Shown piece by piece: positions 1 to 4,548 of a stretch of 5,585 nucleotides of DNA. A program made the translations under genes and the position numbers. Every line of letters begins with the position of its first letter. Position 1 is the first letter of the stretch. A model generated the notes under the pieces. That model saw nothing but the letters and a program-made list of their open reading frames with translations, ran no database searches and was not told the origin of the DNA. The stretch is from Microcaldota archaeon (GTDB lineage: Archaea > Micrarchaeota > Micrarchaeia > Anstonellales > Bilamarchaeaceae), in assembly GCA_020726005.1 (NCBI GenBank), contig DYTL01000056.1, positions 1 through 5,585 on the forward strand, in the 5' to 3' direction.

Positions 1-73
1 GATTTTTAAAATCGTTCTTCGTTGGTTGAATACTCGTTGTTGTAGTTAATGACCTAAATTCTTGTTTAGCCAT
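1..73 (-). CDS. Partial gene, N-terminus of unidentified protein
   Basis: A minus-strand reading frame starts with ATG at 73 and stays open to the window edge, giving 24 complete codons. The peptide begins MAKQEFRSLTTTTSIQPTKN and is rich in Thr, Ser and Lys, with no hydrophobic segment that would suggest a signal peptide. The start is supported by an AT-rich TATA-like box (94-109) centred about 27 bases upstream, the spacing expected for an archaeal leaderless mRNA, and there is no Shine-Dalgarno sequence. The gene is divergent from rps8e. Too little is visible to name a family, and the frame could be chance, although the promoter spacing argues that it is real. Confidence 0.5.
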   Translation of the reverse strand, partial: MAKQEFRSLTTTTSIQPTKNDFKN

Positions 74-93
74 TATTTGTAATCGTGTAACAA

Positions 94-109
94 CATTTAA
101 ATATATTAA
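94..109 (-). promoter_or_regulatory. TATA box of the leftmost divergent gene
   Basis: On the minus strand this reads TTAATATATTTAAATG, an archaeal TATA-type element. Its centre lies about 27 bases from the ATG at 73, so transcription should begin at or very near the start codon. Assignment is by position and composition only. Confidence 0.5.
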
Positions 110-213
110 CTCACAATAAGTTCCTCTTGGAAACAAAAATTCATAATTTTTATCCTTATTTTTCTAACCAAACTTTACAAAACACAAGCCAATTAAGATT
201 TGTTAAATTGCAT

Positions 214-228
214 AAGGATTTATAAATT
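214..228 (+). promoter_or_regulatory. BRE/TATA promoter of rps8e
   Basis: AAGGATTTATAAATT combines a purine-rich BRE-like start with a strong TATA box. A start site about 25 bases downstream falls near 248-252, just at the Shine-Dalgarno sequence, and would give a very short 5' leader of roughly ten bases. A second AT-rich block (TTATAAAA, 237-244) is closer to the gene and would place initiation inside the coding region, so it is less likely. Apart from the two divergent promoters, I see nothing definite in 74-258. Confidence 0.5.
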
Positions 229-247
229 AACCTTTCTTATAAAATAA

Positions 248-254
248 GAGGGAT
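248..254 (+). promoter_or_regulatory. Ribosome binding site of rps8e
   Basis: GAGGGAT lies 4 bases before the ATG at 259 and can pair with the archaeal anti-Shine-Dalgarno sequence. It fixes the rps8e start. Confidence 0.55.
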
Positions 255-258
255 AGAT

Positions 259-639
259 ATGGATCAATATCATGAATCAAGAACCAAAAAAGTTTCCTCA
301 GGAACAGGAGGGCATAGAGTAAAATTTAGAGACAAGAAACGCATACACTATGGAAGCAGATTTACAGCTACCAAGGTTGGAAAAAAAGATTCAAAGAACG
401 CAACAAGAATGAAAGGCGGAAAAATTAAGATAAAGCTTAAAAAAGCAAGTACAGTAAACGTGCTTACGAAAGATGGAATGAAGAAAACGAAAATCTTGAG
501 TGTAATTGAATCGCATAGAGCTGATTTTGCGCGTGAAAATATAATTACAAAAGGCGCAATACTTCGCACAGATTTCGGAAAAGTAAAAGTCACCAATCGT
601 GTTGGTCAGGATGGAATAGTGAACGGAATTTTATTTTAA
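259..639 (+). CDS. rps8e: 30S ribosomal protein S8e
   Basis: Ribosomal protein S8e of the small subunit, found in archaea and eukaryotes but not bacteria. The product has 126 residues, the usual length for archaeal S8e, and is strongly basic as expected for an rRNA-binding protein. Recognisable family segments are SSGTGG at 13-18, MKGGKIKIKL at 51-60, the highly conserved ARENIITKGAI at 91-101, and the C-terminal beta-barrel segment GKVKVTNRVGQDGIVNGIL at 107-125. The N-terminus (MDQYHES...) departs from the usual 'WQGRS..' opening but keeps the following Lys/Arg-rich portion. The start is set by GAGGGAT just upstream, with no better alternative ATG. The gene is first in its direction, and guaAa follows after 39 bases with what appears to be a separate promoter. 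There are no signs of truncation or transfer. Confidence 0.96.
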   Translation: MDQYHESRTKKVSSGTGGHRVKFRDKKRIHYGSRFTATKVGKKDSKNATRMKGGKIKIKLKKASTVNVLTKDGMKKTKILSVIESHRADFARENIITKGAILRTDFGKVKVTNRVGQDGIVNGILF

Positions 640-643
640 GTGC

Positions 644-660
644 AAGAATTATAAATTCTT
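644..660 (+). promoter_or_regulatory. Promoter of guaAa inside a perfect inverted repeat
   Basis: AAGAATTATAAATTCTT has 7-base arms that pair perfectly around a 3-base centre. The TATA-like TTATAAAT within it (649-656) is centred about 27 bases before the guaAa ATG at 679, giving a predicted leaderless transcript. This agrees with the absence of a Shine-Dalgarno sequence before guaAa. The repeat begins 5 bases after the rps8e stop, so it could also act as a weak hairpin ending the rps8e message, or as an operator covering the TATA box. No regulator can be named. Confidence 0.5.
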
Positions 661-678
661 ACCCTGAAAAATATATTT

Positions 679-1254
679 ATGATTCTTATCATAGACAATG
701 GTTCGCAATATACTCATCTTATAAAAAGGAATTGTAGAGATATGGATTACAATATTGAAATAATTAATAATCGAGTTTTATTAGAAGAAGTTATTAGGAA
801 AAAACCTGATAAAATCATTTTAAGTGGAGGGCCAGGTTCTGTATTTGCTCCTGAAGAAAAGGAAAAAATAAGCGAAAAAGTAATAAACGCGATTTTTGGA
901 AAAGAACTTAATGTGCCTCTTTTTGGTATATGTTTTGGACATCAGATGATTGGTCATGTACTTGGAGGAAAAGTTGAGAGAGGAGCAAGTGGTGAGTATG
1001 GAATTGTAAAAATTAGCATTGATAATGAAGATTTGATTTTTAAAGGAGTACCACGAGAATTCAATGCATGGGTAAGCCATTTTGATGAAATAAAAATACT
1101 TCCTGAAAATTTTGAAGTGCTCGCACACTCGCAAACATGTAAAATAGAAGCAATGCGACATAAAACAAAAAATATCTTTTCTGTTCAATTTCATCCAGAG
1201 GTTTGGCATACTGAAAATGGAGAAAAAATATTGGAAAATTTTTTGAAGATTTAG
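679..1254 (+). CDS. guaAa: GMP synthase, glutamine amidotransferase subunit A
   Basis: Class I glutamine amidotransferase that hydrolyses glutamine and passes ammonia to the ATP-pyrophosphatase subunit (GuaAb), which converts XMP to GMP in the cytosol. In many archaea the two functions are separate proteins, and the 191-residue length fits the glutaminase alone. Visible motifs are the N-terminal IIDNGSQYTHLIKR (4-17), the oxyanion-strand SGGPGS (49-54), the nucleophile elbow GICFGHQ with Cys85 (83-89), and VQFHPEV (169-175) providing His172 and Glu174, which completes the triad. The C-terminal WVSHFDEI and HTENGEKILENFL segments are typical of GuaAa rather than of PabA/TrpG or CarA. No PPase domain gene is present nearby, so the partner must be encoded elsewhere. 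The ATG has no Shine-Dalgarno sequence but lies 27 bases from a TATA box, implying a leaderless mRNA. The gene converges on the M24 peptidase gene with an 8-base gap. Confidence 0.93.
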   Translation: MILIIDNGSQYTHLIKRNCRDMDYNIEIINNRVLLEEVIRKKPDKIILSGGPGSVFAPEEKEKISEKVINAIFGKELNVPLFGICFGHQMIGHVLGGKVERGASGEYGIVKISIDNEDLIFKGVPREFNAWVSHFDEIKILPENFEVLAHSQTCKIEAMRHKTKNIFSVQFHPEVWHTENGEKILENFLKI

Positions 1255-1264
1255 CTTTTTGTTT
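1255..1264 (+). terminator. T-rich terminator candidate after guaAa
   Basis: CTTTTTGTTT directly follows the guaAa TAG. Archaeal RNA polymerase can stop at such T-runs without a hairpin. It occupies the whole 8-base gap and overlaps the stop codon of the convergent peptidase gene, so a T-run terminator is the economical reading, but the evidence is composition alone. Confidence 0.35.
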
Positions 1265-2213
1265 AAAATACCCGCGCCTTTTTTCCGTCAAAATAAATTA
1301 TTTCTTCAAATCTCACTCCAAAATTCTTGAAATATGCTGCGGGTTCTATTGCAATAACCGTTCCTTTTAACAAATCAGAATATTTCATATTCAATCTAGG
1401 ATATTCATGGATATCCAACCCTACTCCGTGCCCTATTGAATGAATTGATTTCGGAAGCGCATATTTTTTGAAAAGGTTTTTTGAAAATAATGTAACGTCT
1501 TTTCCTGTTTCAAAATTTGAGAATGAATCTATTATTTCATTAAATATACATTGCATTTTTTCGTATGCATTAATTATTTTTTTTTCTTTTTTGCGGAAAA
1601 ATACCCGTGTAATATCTGAGCAGTAATTTTCATACCTCACTCCATAATCTATGAGAACAAAATCTCTAATTTTTGTATGTACATATCTATAATGTGGAAA
1701 CGCACTATGAATTCCTGAACCAACTATGGGATCAAATGCTGGTTTCAGTCCTAATTCAAAAGTGTGCATTAGTAACCGGTCGCTTAAAGATTTTTCGTTT
1801 TTAAATTCTGAAAATTCTATTTCTGAAAGTATTTTTTTCGTAAACGAAACTGCTTTTCTAATTTTTTTTAGTTCTTCTGGTTTTTTTACAGCACGGATTT
1901 TAAGAAGCTTATCCGACGCATTTTTTATCTTTAAAAATTTTCTTAATTTATCGTAAATTTCAGCAGAAATTGAAGAGTAATCCAAAAATAATTCATTCCC
2001 TCTTGCAAATTGCACGATTTCTTTTAATGATTTTTTATATGTGTGCACTTCTCCTTTAAATGCGAGTTTAGCCACACGTTCATTTAATTTTGGAACAAAT
2101 AAGATTTCGTTTTCTCCTATCTTTAGATAAAATGAATTGTCAACATCTAATTTTGTATAATAGTAAAAATTCGCATTGAATTCGTTTCCTCTAAATAATA
2201 GAATATTTTGCAT
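1263..2213 (-). CDS. pepQ: M24 family Xaa-Pro dipeptidase/aminopeptidase
   Basis: A metallopeptidase of the creatinase/prolidase (M24B) type, likely cleaving Xaa-Pro bonds in cytosolic peptides with two divalent metal ions. From ATG 2213 the product has 316 residues: a short N-terminal creatinase-like domain (about 1-110) and a C-terminal pita-bread catalytic domain. All five expected metal ligands are visible: Asp189 (LIDYG), Asp200 (CSDITR), His262 (GHGVG), Glu290 (AIEPA) and Glu303 (VRFEE). The conserved His174 (FPHY) and His269 (IHEYP) are present too, so the enzyme looks active. The N-terminal domain is slightly short compared with the roughly 350 residues of characterised archaeal prolidases. 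A longer frame to 2264 exists, but it overlaps dph6 by 47 bases; GGAGTGAT directly before 2213 and the 4-base gap after the dph6 stop favour the shorter start. It is the last gene of the minus-strand cluster. Prolidase versus general Xaa-Pro aminopeptidase specificity cannot be decided from sequence. Confidence 0.88.
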   Translation of the reverse strand: MQNILLFRGNEFNANFYYYTKLDVDNSFYLKIGENEILFVPKLNERVAKLAFKGEVHTYKKSLKEIVQFARGNELFLDYSSISAEIYDKLRKFLKIKNASDKLLKIRAVKKPEELKKIRKAVSFTKKILSEIEFSEFKNEKSLSDRLLMHTFELGLKPAFDPIVGSGIHSAFPHYRYVHTKIRDFVLIDYGVRYENYCSDITRVFFRKKEKKIINAYEKMQCIFNEIIDSFSNFETGKDVTLFSKNLFKKYALPKSIHSIGHGVGLDIHEYPRLNMKYSDLLKGTVIAIEPAAYFKNFGVRFEEIIYFDGKKARVF

Positions 2214-2216
2214 TTT

Positions 2217-2224
2217 ATCACTCC
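2217..2224 (-). promoter_or_regulatory. Ribosome binding site deciding the M24 peptidase start
   Basis: On the minus strand the junction reads GGAGTGATAAAATG. The Shine-Dalgarno-like GGAGTGAT contains the TGA stop codon of dph6 (2218-2220) and lies 3 bases before the ATG at 2213. This points to translational coupling and rules against the upstream ATGs at 2264 and 2234. Confidence 0.65.
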
Positions 2225-2850
2225 AAATGTGCATTTTTAATTTCCGCAACTCCGCGCACACCATCCCAGCTTATATTCCATTCTCTTATTATTATTCTTT
2301 TTTCAAAGAACGGAGCATGAGCAACAAAAGTTTCTCCTTCTCCGCCTTCAAAAAACAGGTGAATATCTTTTATTTTTTTTCTTGTGAATTCGGAAAACGG
2401 TTTTGTAAGAAGTTCTTTTCCCAAGCCTTGTGCAGAAACCGCGACCACATATATCTCAAAATATTTAAGTAATTCGTTCATAAGAGCATTTTCTTTATGC
2501 CAAAGTGGAGCATAAGTAGCGATTCCCAAATTCTCACCTATTTGCTCAATGCATTGTTTTTGATATTCGCTTGCAATTGCGCCGCTAACTATTGCATCTA
2601 CATTATGTTTTGAAATTGCATTTTTAAGATCATCAAATTCGTTCTCATTGGTCGTATTCACTATTAAATGCGGAAGATTTGCAGATTGTGCTTGCATTTT
2701 AGTCCATTTTACATTTGGATGATGGAACATCATACTATCTTTTTCGCTTTGGATTGTAAGGAGAATTACATTAAAACCTTGGAATAGCGCCCACCAAGTC
2801 GCGAATACGCTGTCTTTTCCGCCTGAAAAAAGGCAGAGCGCGCGATTCAT
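2218..2850 (-). CDS. dph6: Diphthine--ammonia ligase (diphthamide synthesis)
   Basis: An ATP-pyrophosphatase that carries out the last step of diphthamide formation, amidating diphthine on the conserved histidine of archaeal elongation factor 2 with ATP and ammonium. The 210-residue product shows the PP-loop SGGKDS at 9-14, the family hallmark GAIASEYQK at 90-98 followed by CIEQIGENLGI, APLW at 114-117, and the C-terminal EGGEGETFV at 168-176. In that last motif the family more often has an aromatic residue (GGEYET/GGEFET); here it is Gly172. The protein ends close to the usual family C-terminus (RGVAEIKNAHLE). The ATG at 2850 is preceded by GAGTGA, which includes the stop of the zinc-ribbon gene, and the intergenic gap is 4 bases. 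The M24 peptidase follows in the same cluster. Dph2 and Dph5, which make the substrate, are not in the window. Confidence 0.92.
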   Translation of the reverse strand: MNRALCLFSGGKDSVFATWWALFQGFNVILLTIQSEKDSMMFHHPNVKWTKMQAQSANLPHLIVNTTNENEFDDLKNAISKHNVDAIVSGAIASEYQKQCIEQIGENLGIATYAPLWHKENALMNELLKYFEIYVVAVSAQGLGKELLTKPFSEFTRKKIKDIHLFFEGGEGETFVAHAPFFEKRIIIREWNISWDGVRGVAEIKNAHLE

Positions 2851-2851
2851 T

Positions 2852-2860
2852 TTTTCACTC
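2852..2860 (-). promoter_or_regulatory. Ribosome binding site of dph6 overlapping a stop codon
   Basis: On the minus strand the junction reads AAGAGTGAAAAAATG: GAGTGA, then 4 bases, then the dph6 ATG at 2850. The TGA inside it is the stop of the zinc-ribbon gene (2855-2857). The same GAGTGA-N4-ATG layout is used before the next gene. Confidence 0.55.
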
Positions 2861-3118
2861 TTCTATAAGTTGTTTTATTTCGTCGCTTGGCATTTCAGGC
2901 GCAATGAATATGCTATCATCTAAGTTTGGCGAAGTAGTTTGTTGTTGCGTATTCGTTTGTGTTTGTTCAATAACCCCAAAATGAATTTGTATTGAATTGC
3001 CACATTTAGGACATTTTGCTATTATAGTAAAATCTGAAATTTCTAAATCAGTAGTTATGGAAACCGGAAACTCTGTAAAGCATGCAATGCATTTGAATAT
3101 CCTGTTTATATTAGTCAT
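2855..3118 (-). CDS. Small zinc-ribbon-like protein, function unknown
   Basis: An 87-residue protein with two CxxC pairs, Cys10/Cys13 (FKCIAC) and Cys36/Cys39 (AKCPKCG), spaced as in a zinc ribbon with a beta-rich segment between them. It is followed by a Gln/Thr/Ser-rich and probably disordered linker (about 51-66) and a short acidic tail (DDSIFIAPEMPSDEIKQLIEE), which could bind a partner as a helix. There is no membrane segment. The gene lies 4 bases before dph6 in the same orientation, so co-expression is likely, but nothing shows a role in diphthamide synthesis; a nucleic-acid or protein adaptor is equally possible. Its ATG overlaps the stop of a 37-codon ORF (ATGA), and the sequence before the start is a weak ribosome site, which fits coupling to that ORF. 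I do not recognise a named family. Confidence 0.78.
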   Translation of the reverse strand: MTNINRIFKCIACFTEFPVSITTDLEISDFTIIAKCPKCGNSIQIHFGVIEQTQTNTQQQTTSPNLDDSIFIAPEMPSDEIKQLIEE

Positions 3119-3228
3119 AAAAATACTCTATCTAATAAGATTTTATCTTCAAATGGAAATATGTCCAGATCTTGAGATCCTCTCATCCTGAAGGACGAAG
3201 TCTGCACCACACGATCATAGAATTTCAT
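3115..3228 (-). CDS. Possible 37-aa small ORF overlapping the zinc-ribbon gene
   Basis: ATG at 3228 opens a 37-codon frame whose TGA overlaps the next gene's ATG as ATGA. The peptide runs MKFYDRVVQTSSFRMRG... and ends ...EDKILLDRVFL. It is mixed in charge, with no cysteine and no membrane segment. A purine-rich AAGGT lies about 7 bases before the ATG. In favour of a real gene are the ATGA overlap and the purine-rich site. Against it, the middle of the ORF coincides with a stretch noticeably richer in G+C than its surroundings (about 3163-3215) that has small inverted repeats, so the frame could be a by-product of a structured or repeated element. No homologous family is recognised. Confidence 0.35.
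   Translation of the reverse strand: MKFYDRVVQTSSFRMRGSQDLDIFPFEDKILLDRVFL
3163..3215. other. GC-richer island with small inverted repeats
   Basis: This stretch is about half G+C while the flanking intergenic DNA is strongly AT-rich. It holds two small inverted repeats in a row, GATCT-TG-AGATC (3168-3179) and TCCT-GA-AGGA (3186-3195). In an AT-rich archaeal genome this contrast can mark a structured RNA leader, a small repeated element or an insertion remnant. It lies in the 5' region of the zinc-ribbon/dph6/peptidase cluster, inside the 37-codon ORF. The stems are only 4-5 bp, so a stable RNA is not demonstrated. Confidence 0.3.
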
Positions 3229-3292
3229 TTTTTTACCTTACATTTTTCATTATATTTATACTTATTATTTTCATAGTAATTTATTAAAGTAT

Positions 3293-3358
3293 CTATCTGA
3301 TTTTAATCAGTAATTCCGAACATCTTCTACAACTAAACCATTCGCGCGAACCAAACAT
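3293..3358 (-). CDS. Micro-ORF of 21 codons with CxxC motif
   Basis: ATG at 3358 opens a frame of 21 residues that begins MFGSREWFSCRRCSEL and ends at TAG (3293-3295). Cys10 and Cys13 form a CxxC, possibly half a metal site. Two facts lift it above chance. A TATA box (3381-3392) is centred 28 bases upstream, right for a leaderless mRNA starting at this ATG. In addition, its first six codons recur at the right edge of the window (5566-5585) with only one, synonymous, base difference. It could encode a tiny zinc-binding peptide, act as a translated leader of the downstream cluster, or be part of a repeat that is not translated. I know no family for it. Confidence 0.35.
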   Translation of the reverse strand: MFGSREWFSCRRCSELLIKIR

Positions 3359-3371
3359 TATATTTTCTAAT
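3339..3371 (-). repeat. Outward-facing repeat, copy A
   Basis: Read on the minus strand, these 33 bases match 5553-5585 read on the plus strand at 31 positions. The core is AAATATAATGTT, then one variable base, then GGTTCGCGCGAATG, which contains the perfect palindrome TTCGCGCGAA. With a 5-base gap, the similarity continues upstream into AATTTATA. The copy spans the ATG and first codons of the micro-ORF at 3293-3358. It lies downstream of purP, pointing away from it, and copy B lies upstream of the C1A peptidase, pointing the other way, so together they bracket the two-gene unit. Confidence 0.75.
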
Positions 3372-3380
3372 CTTTCATAT

Positions 3381-3392
3381 AAATTATAAAAA
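3381..3392 (-). promoter_or_regulatory. TATA promoter of the small-ORF/dph6 cluster
   Basis: The minus strand reads TTTTTATAATTT, centred about 28 bases from the ATG at 3358. Transcription would therefore start at the micro-ORF and run through the 37-codon ORF, the zinc-ribbon gene, dph6 and the M24 peptidase. A further AT-rich block nearer the cluster (around 3245-3260) might provide a second promoter. Confidence 0.45.
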
Positions 3393-3408
3393 TTTCGAAC
3401 TTCGAAAT
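3392..3408 (-). promoter_or_regulatory. Perfect 8+8 inverted repeat between purP and the next promoter
   Basis: ATTTCGAACTTCGAAAT on the plus strand is an inverted repeat with 8-base arms and a single central base. It abuts the TATA box at 3381-3392, the position of an archaeal operator or activator site. On the minus strand it is also followed by TTTT and lies 37 bases past the purP stop, so it may instead be a hairpin terminator for the peptidase-purP transcript. Both readings are inferred from position. Confidence 0.45.
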
Positions 3409-3445
3409 CTGGATTTTTATTTATTTGTGGATTTACTGTAAATTG

Positions 3446-4534
3446 TTAGCTCGTAATTTCGTCTATCCTTCTTGCTTTTATTGCATTTTTTATCTCTATT
3501 GCAATTCGTCTTCCAAATGAAATTGGTTCGCGGAAAAGGTAGGATGAATATGGAGTAAATCGTGTTCCCGGAGAACCTGGCATTCTAAATGATACATCAA
3601 ATACAATTAGATTTTCTTTGCCGTTTTCTTCGCATATTGCGCACTGAAGCGCGAAAGGACCGATTATTCCAGGTTTATATTCACATTTGCATACTTTAAT
3701 TAATCGCTCGCCAGCAGCAAATACTTTTTCCAAAAACGATTCCCTTATTGTTGAAGCAATGTGTCCTATCTCAATATATGAAGCGTGTATTTGTTTAAGC
3801 GCTTCAAGCTGAACATCTGCGGTAATATGCAACAAACCATCTAAATTGGTCTGTCTTCGTGTATCTATTCCGAGCAACTCCAATTCTTCATTTATTGGCG
3901 AATAGAAAAAGTTGAAATTGAATTGCGCGCCCACTACAAATTGTTCTATATGCGCAGTTTCAAGTCCTGCTTTGGTTATTATACCTGTTTTAATAAGATG
4001 CTGAGATTTGTTTACATATTCCTCATAAGAATTCGCGAGAAAAAACGCCCTCTCGTATGTTCTCTTTGCTTCAGAAACTTTTACTATACATAATTTAGTT
4101 ATTTTATTTGGAGTTGGAATTCTGTGTGGTGCGTCTATTTTCGCTTTTTCTAAAAGAGAATATTGGTTTTGTTTTACGTTTCGTTCTTCAGCCTTAAGCA
4201 AAAAACGATTTCCGAAAATTGGAATTGGAAAATTCTTTTCTATGTTTTCATTTCCCACGTATACGGAAAAACTTCTACTTGGGACAAAAATCGAATTCTT
4301 TTTTTTCAAATAAGCAATATTTTCTTTTTTTATTATATCGGAAAATCTATCTAAAACAAGAACTTCATCAACAATACCAACCTCCTTTTTGCCATGCTTC
4401 CTTATTTTGTAGTATTGTGTATAAGTTTTTTCTCTTTTTTTCTGTGCAACAACTAAAGTTTTGAAACCTTCTGCTTTCGCGCCGTCGCATATATCTAAAG
4501 CACTGTGACTTCCAAGTGTAGCAATCGTTAGCAT
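3446..4534 (-). CDS. purP: PurP-family FAICAR synthetase (formate-dependent ATP-grasp ligase)
   Basis: PurP replaces the PurH transformylase in archaea: it joins formate to AICAR with ATP, giving FAICAR, the precursor of IMP. The 362-residue product has the family architecture, an N-terminal DUF1246 domain opening with IATLGSHSALDI (4-15) and KTLVVAQKKREKTY, a FGNRFLL segment at 108-114, and an ATP-grasp plus DUF1297 region. That region includes AHIEQFVVGAQFNFNFFYSP (194-213), ELLGIDTRRQTNLDG (219-233), STIRESFLEKVF (261-272), GIIGPFALQ (289-297) and the C-terminal GRRIAIEIKNAIKARRIDEITS. The segment equivalent to the glycine-rich ATP loop reads SEAKRTYERAFFLA (154-167), with no glycines, which points to the second PurP subgroup rather than to the M. 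jannaschii type; catalytic equivalence is therefore less certain. The start is ATG 4534, preceded by AAAGGGA. A longer frame to 4579 would overlap the peptidase gene. It is the second gene after the C1A peptidase, 14 bases away. Confidence 0.87.
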   Translation of the reverse strand: MLTIATLGSHSALDICDGAKAEGFKTLVVAQKKREKTYTQYYKIRKHGKKEVGIVDEVLVLDRFSDIIKKENIAYLKKKNSIFVPSRSFSVYVGNENIEKNFPIPIFGNRFLLKAEERNVKQNQYSLLEKAKIDAPHRIPTPNKITKLCIVKVSEAKRTYERAFFLANSYEEYVNKSQHLIKTGIITKAGLETAHIEQFVVGAQFNFNFFYSPINEELELLGIDTRRQTNLDGLLHITADVQLEALKQIHASYIEIGHIASTIRESFLEKVFAAGERLIKVCKCEYKPGIIGPFALQCAICEENGKENLIVFDVSFRMPGSPGTRFTPYSSYLFREPISFGRRIAIEIKNAIKARRIDEITS

Positions 4535-4540
4535 TTTATA

Positions 4541-4547
4541 TCCCTTT
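4541..4547 (-). promoter_or_regulatory. Ribosome binding site of purP
   Basis: AAAGGGA on the minus strand lies 6 bases before the ATG at 4534, in the 14-base gap after the peptidase stop. It decides the purP start against the in-frame ATG at 4579. Confidence 0.6.
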
Positions 4548-4548
4548 T

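Noticed and set aside
348..596. Minus-strand open frame opposite rps8e, with a hydrophobic product
   Set aside because: The apparent membrane segments arise from the Lys codons of S8e read in reverse; there is no ribosome site or promoter.
820..1209. Long minus-strand open frame opposite guaAa
   Set aside because: Its product is rich in Phe, Tyr, Lys and Cys in the way typical of antisense translation of AT-rich genes, and guaAa is unmistakable on the other strand.
2214..2264. N-terminal extension of the M24 peptidase to ATG 2264
   Set aside because: It would overlap dph6 by 47 bases and has no ribosome site, whereas GGAGTGAT immediately precedes ATG 2213 and the protein then starts at the usual family position.
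1726..2472. Plus-strand open frames opposite the M24 peptidase and dph6
   Set aside because: They lie entirely within well-supported genes and give Phe/Ser-rich translations with no recognisable motif.
2997..3191. 64-codon plus-strand frame over the zinc-ribbon gene and its upstream region
   Set aside because: It lies mostly antisense to the zinc-ribbon gene, whose CxxC pairs and operon spacing are convincing; no promoter or ribosome site was seen.
3119..3445. tRNA or large structured RNA in the intergenic region
   Set aside because: No cloverleaf or T-loop sequence was found on either strand; only short stems are present.
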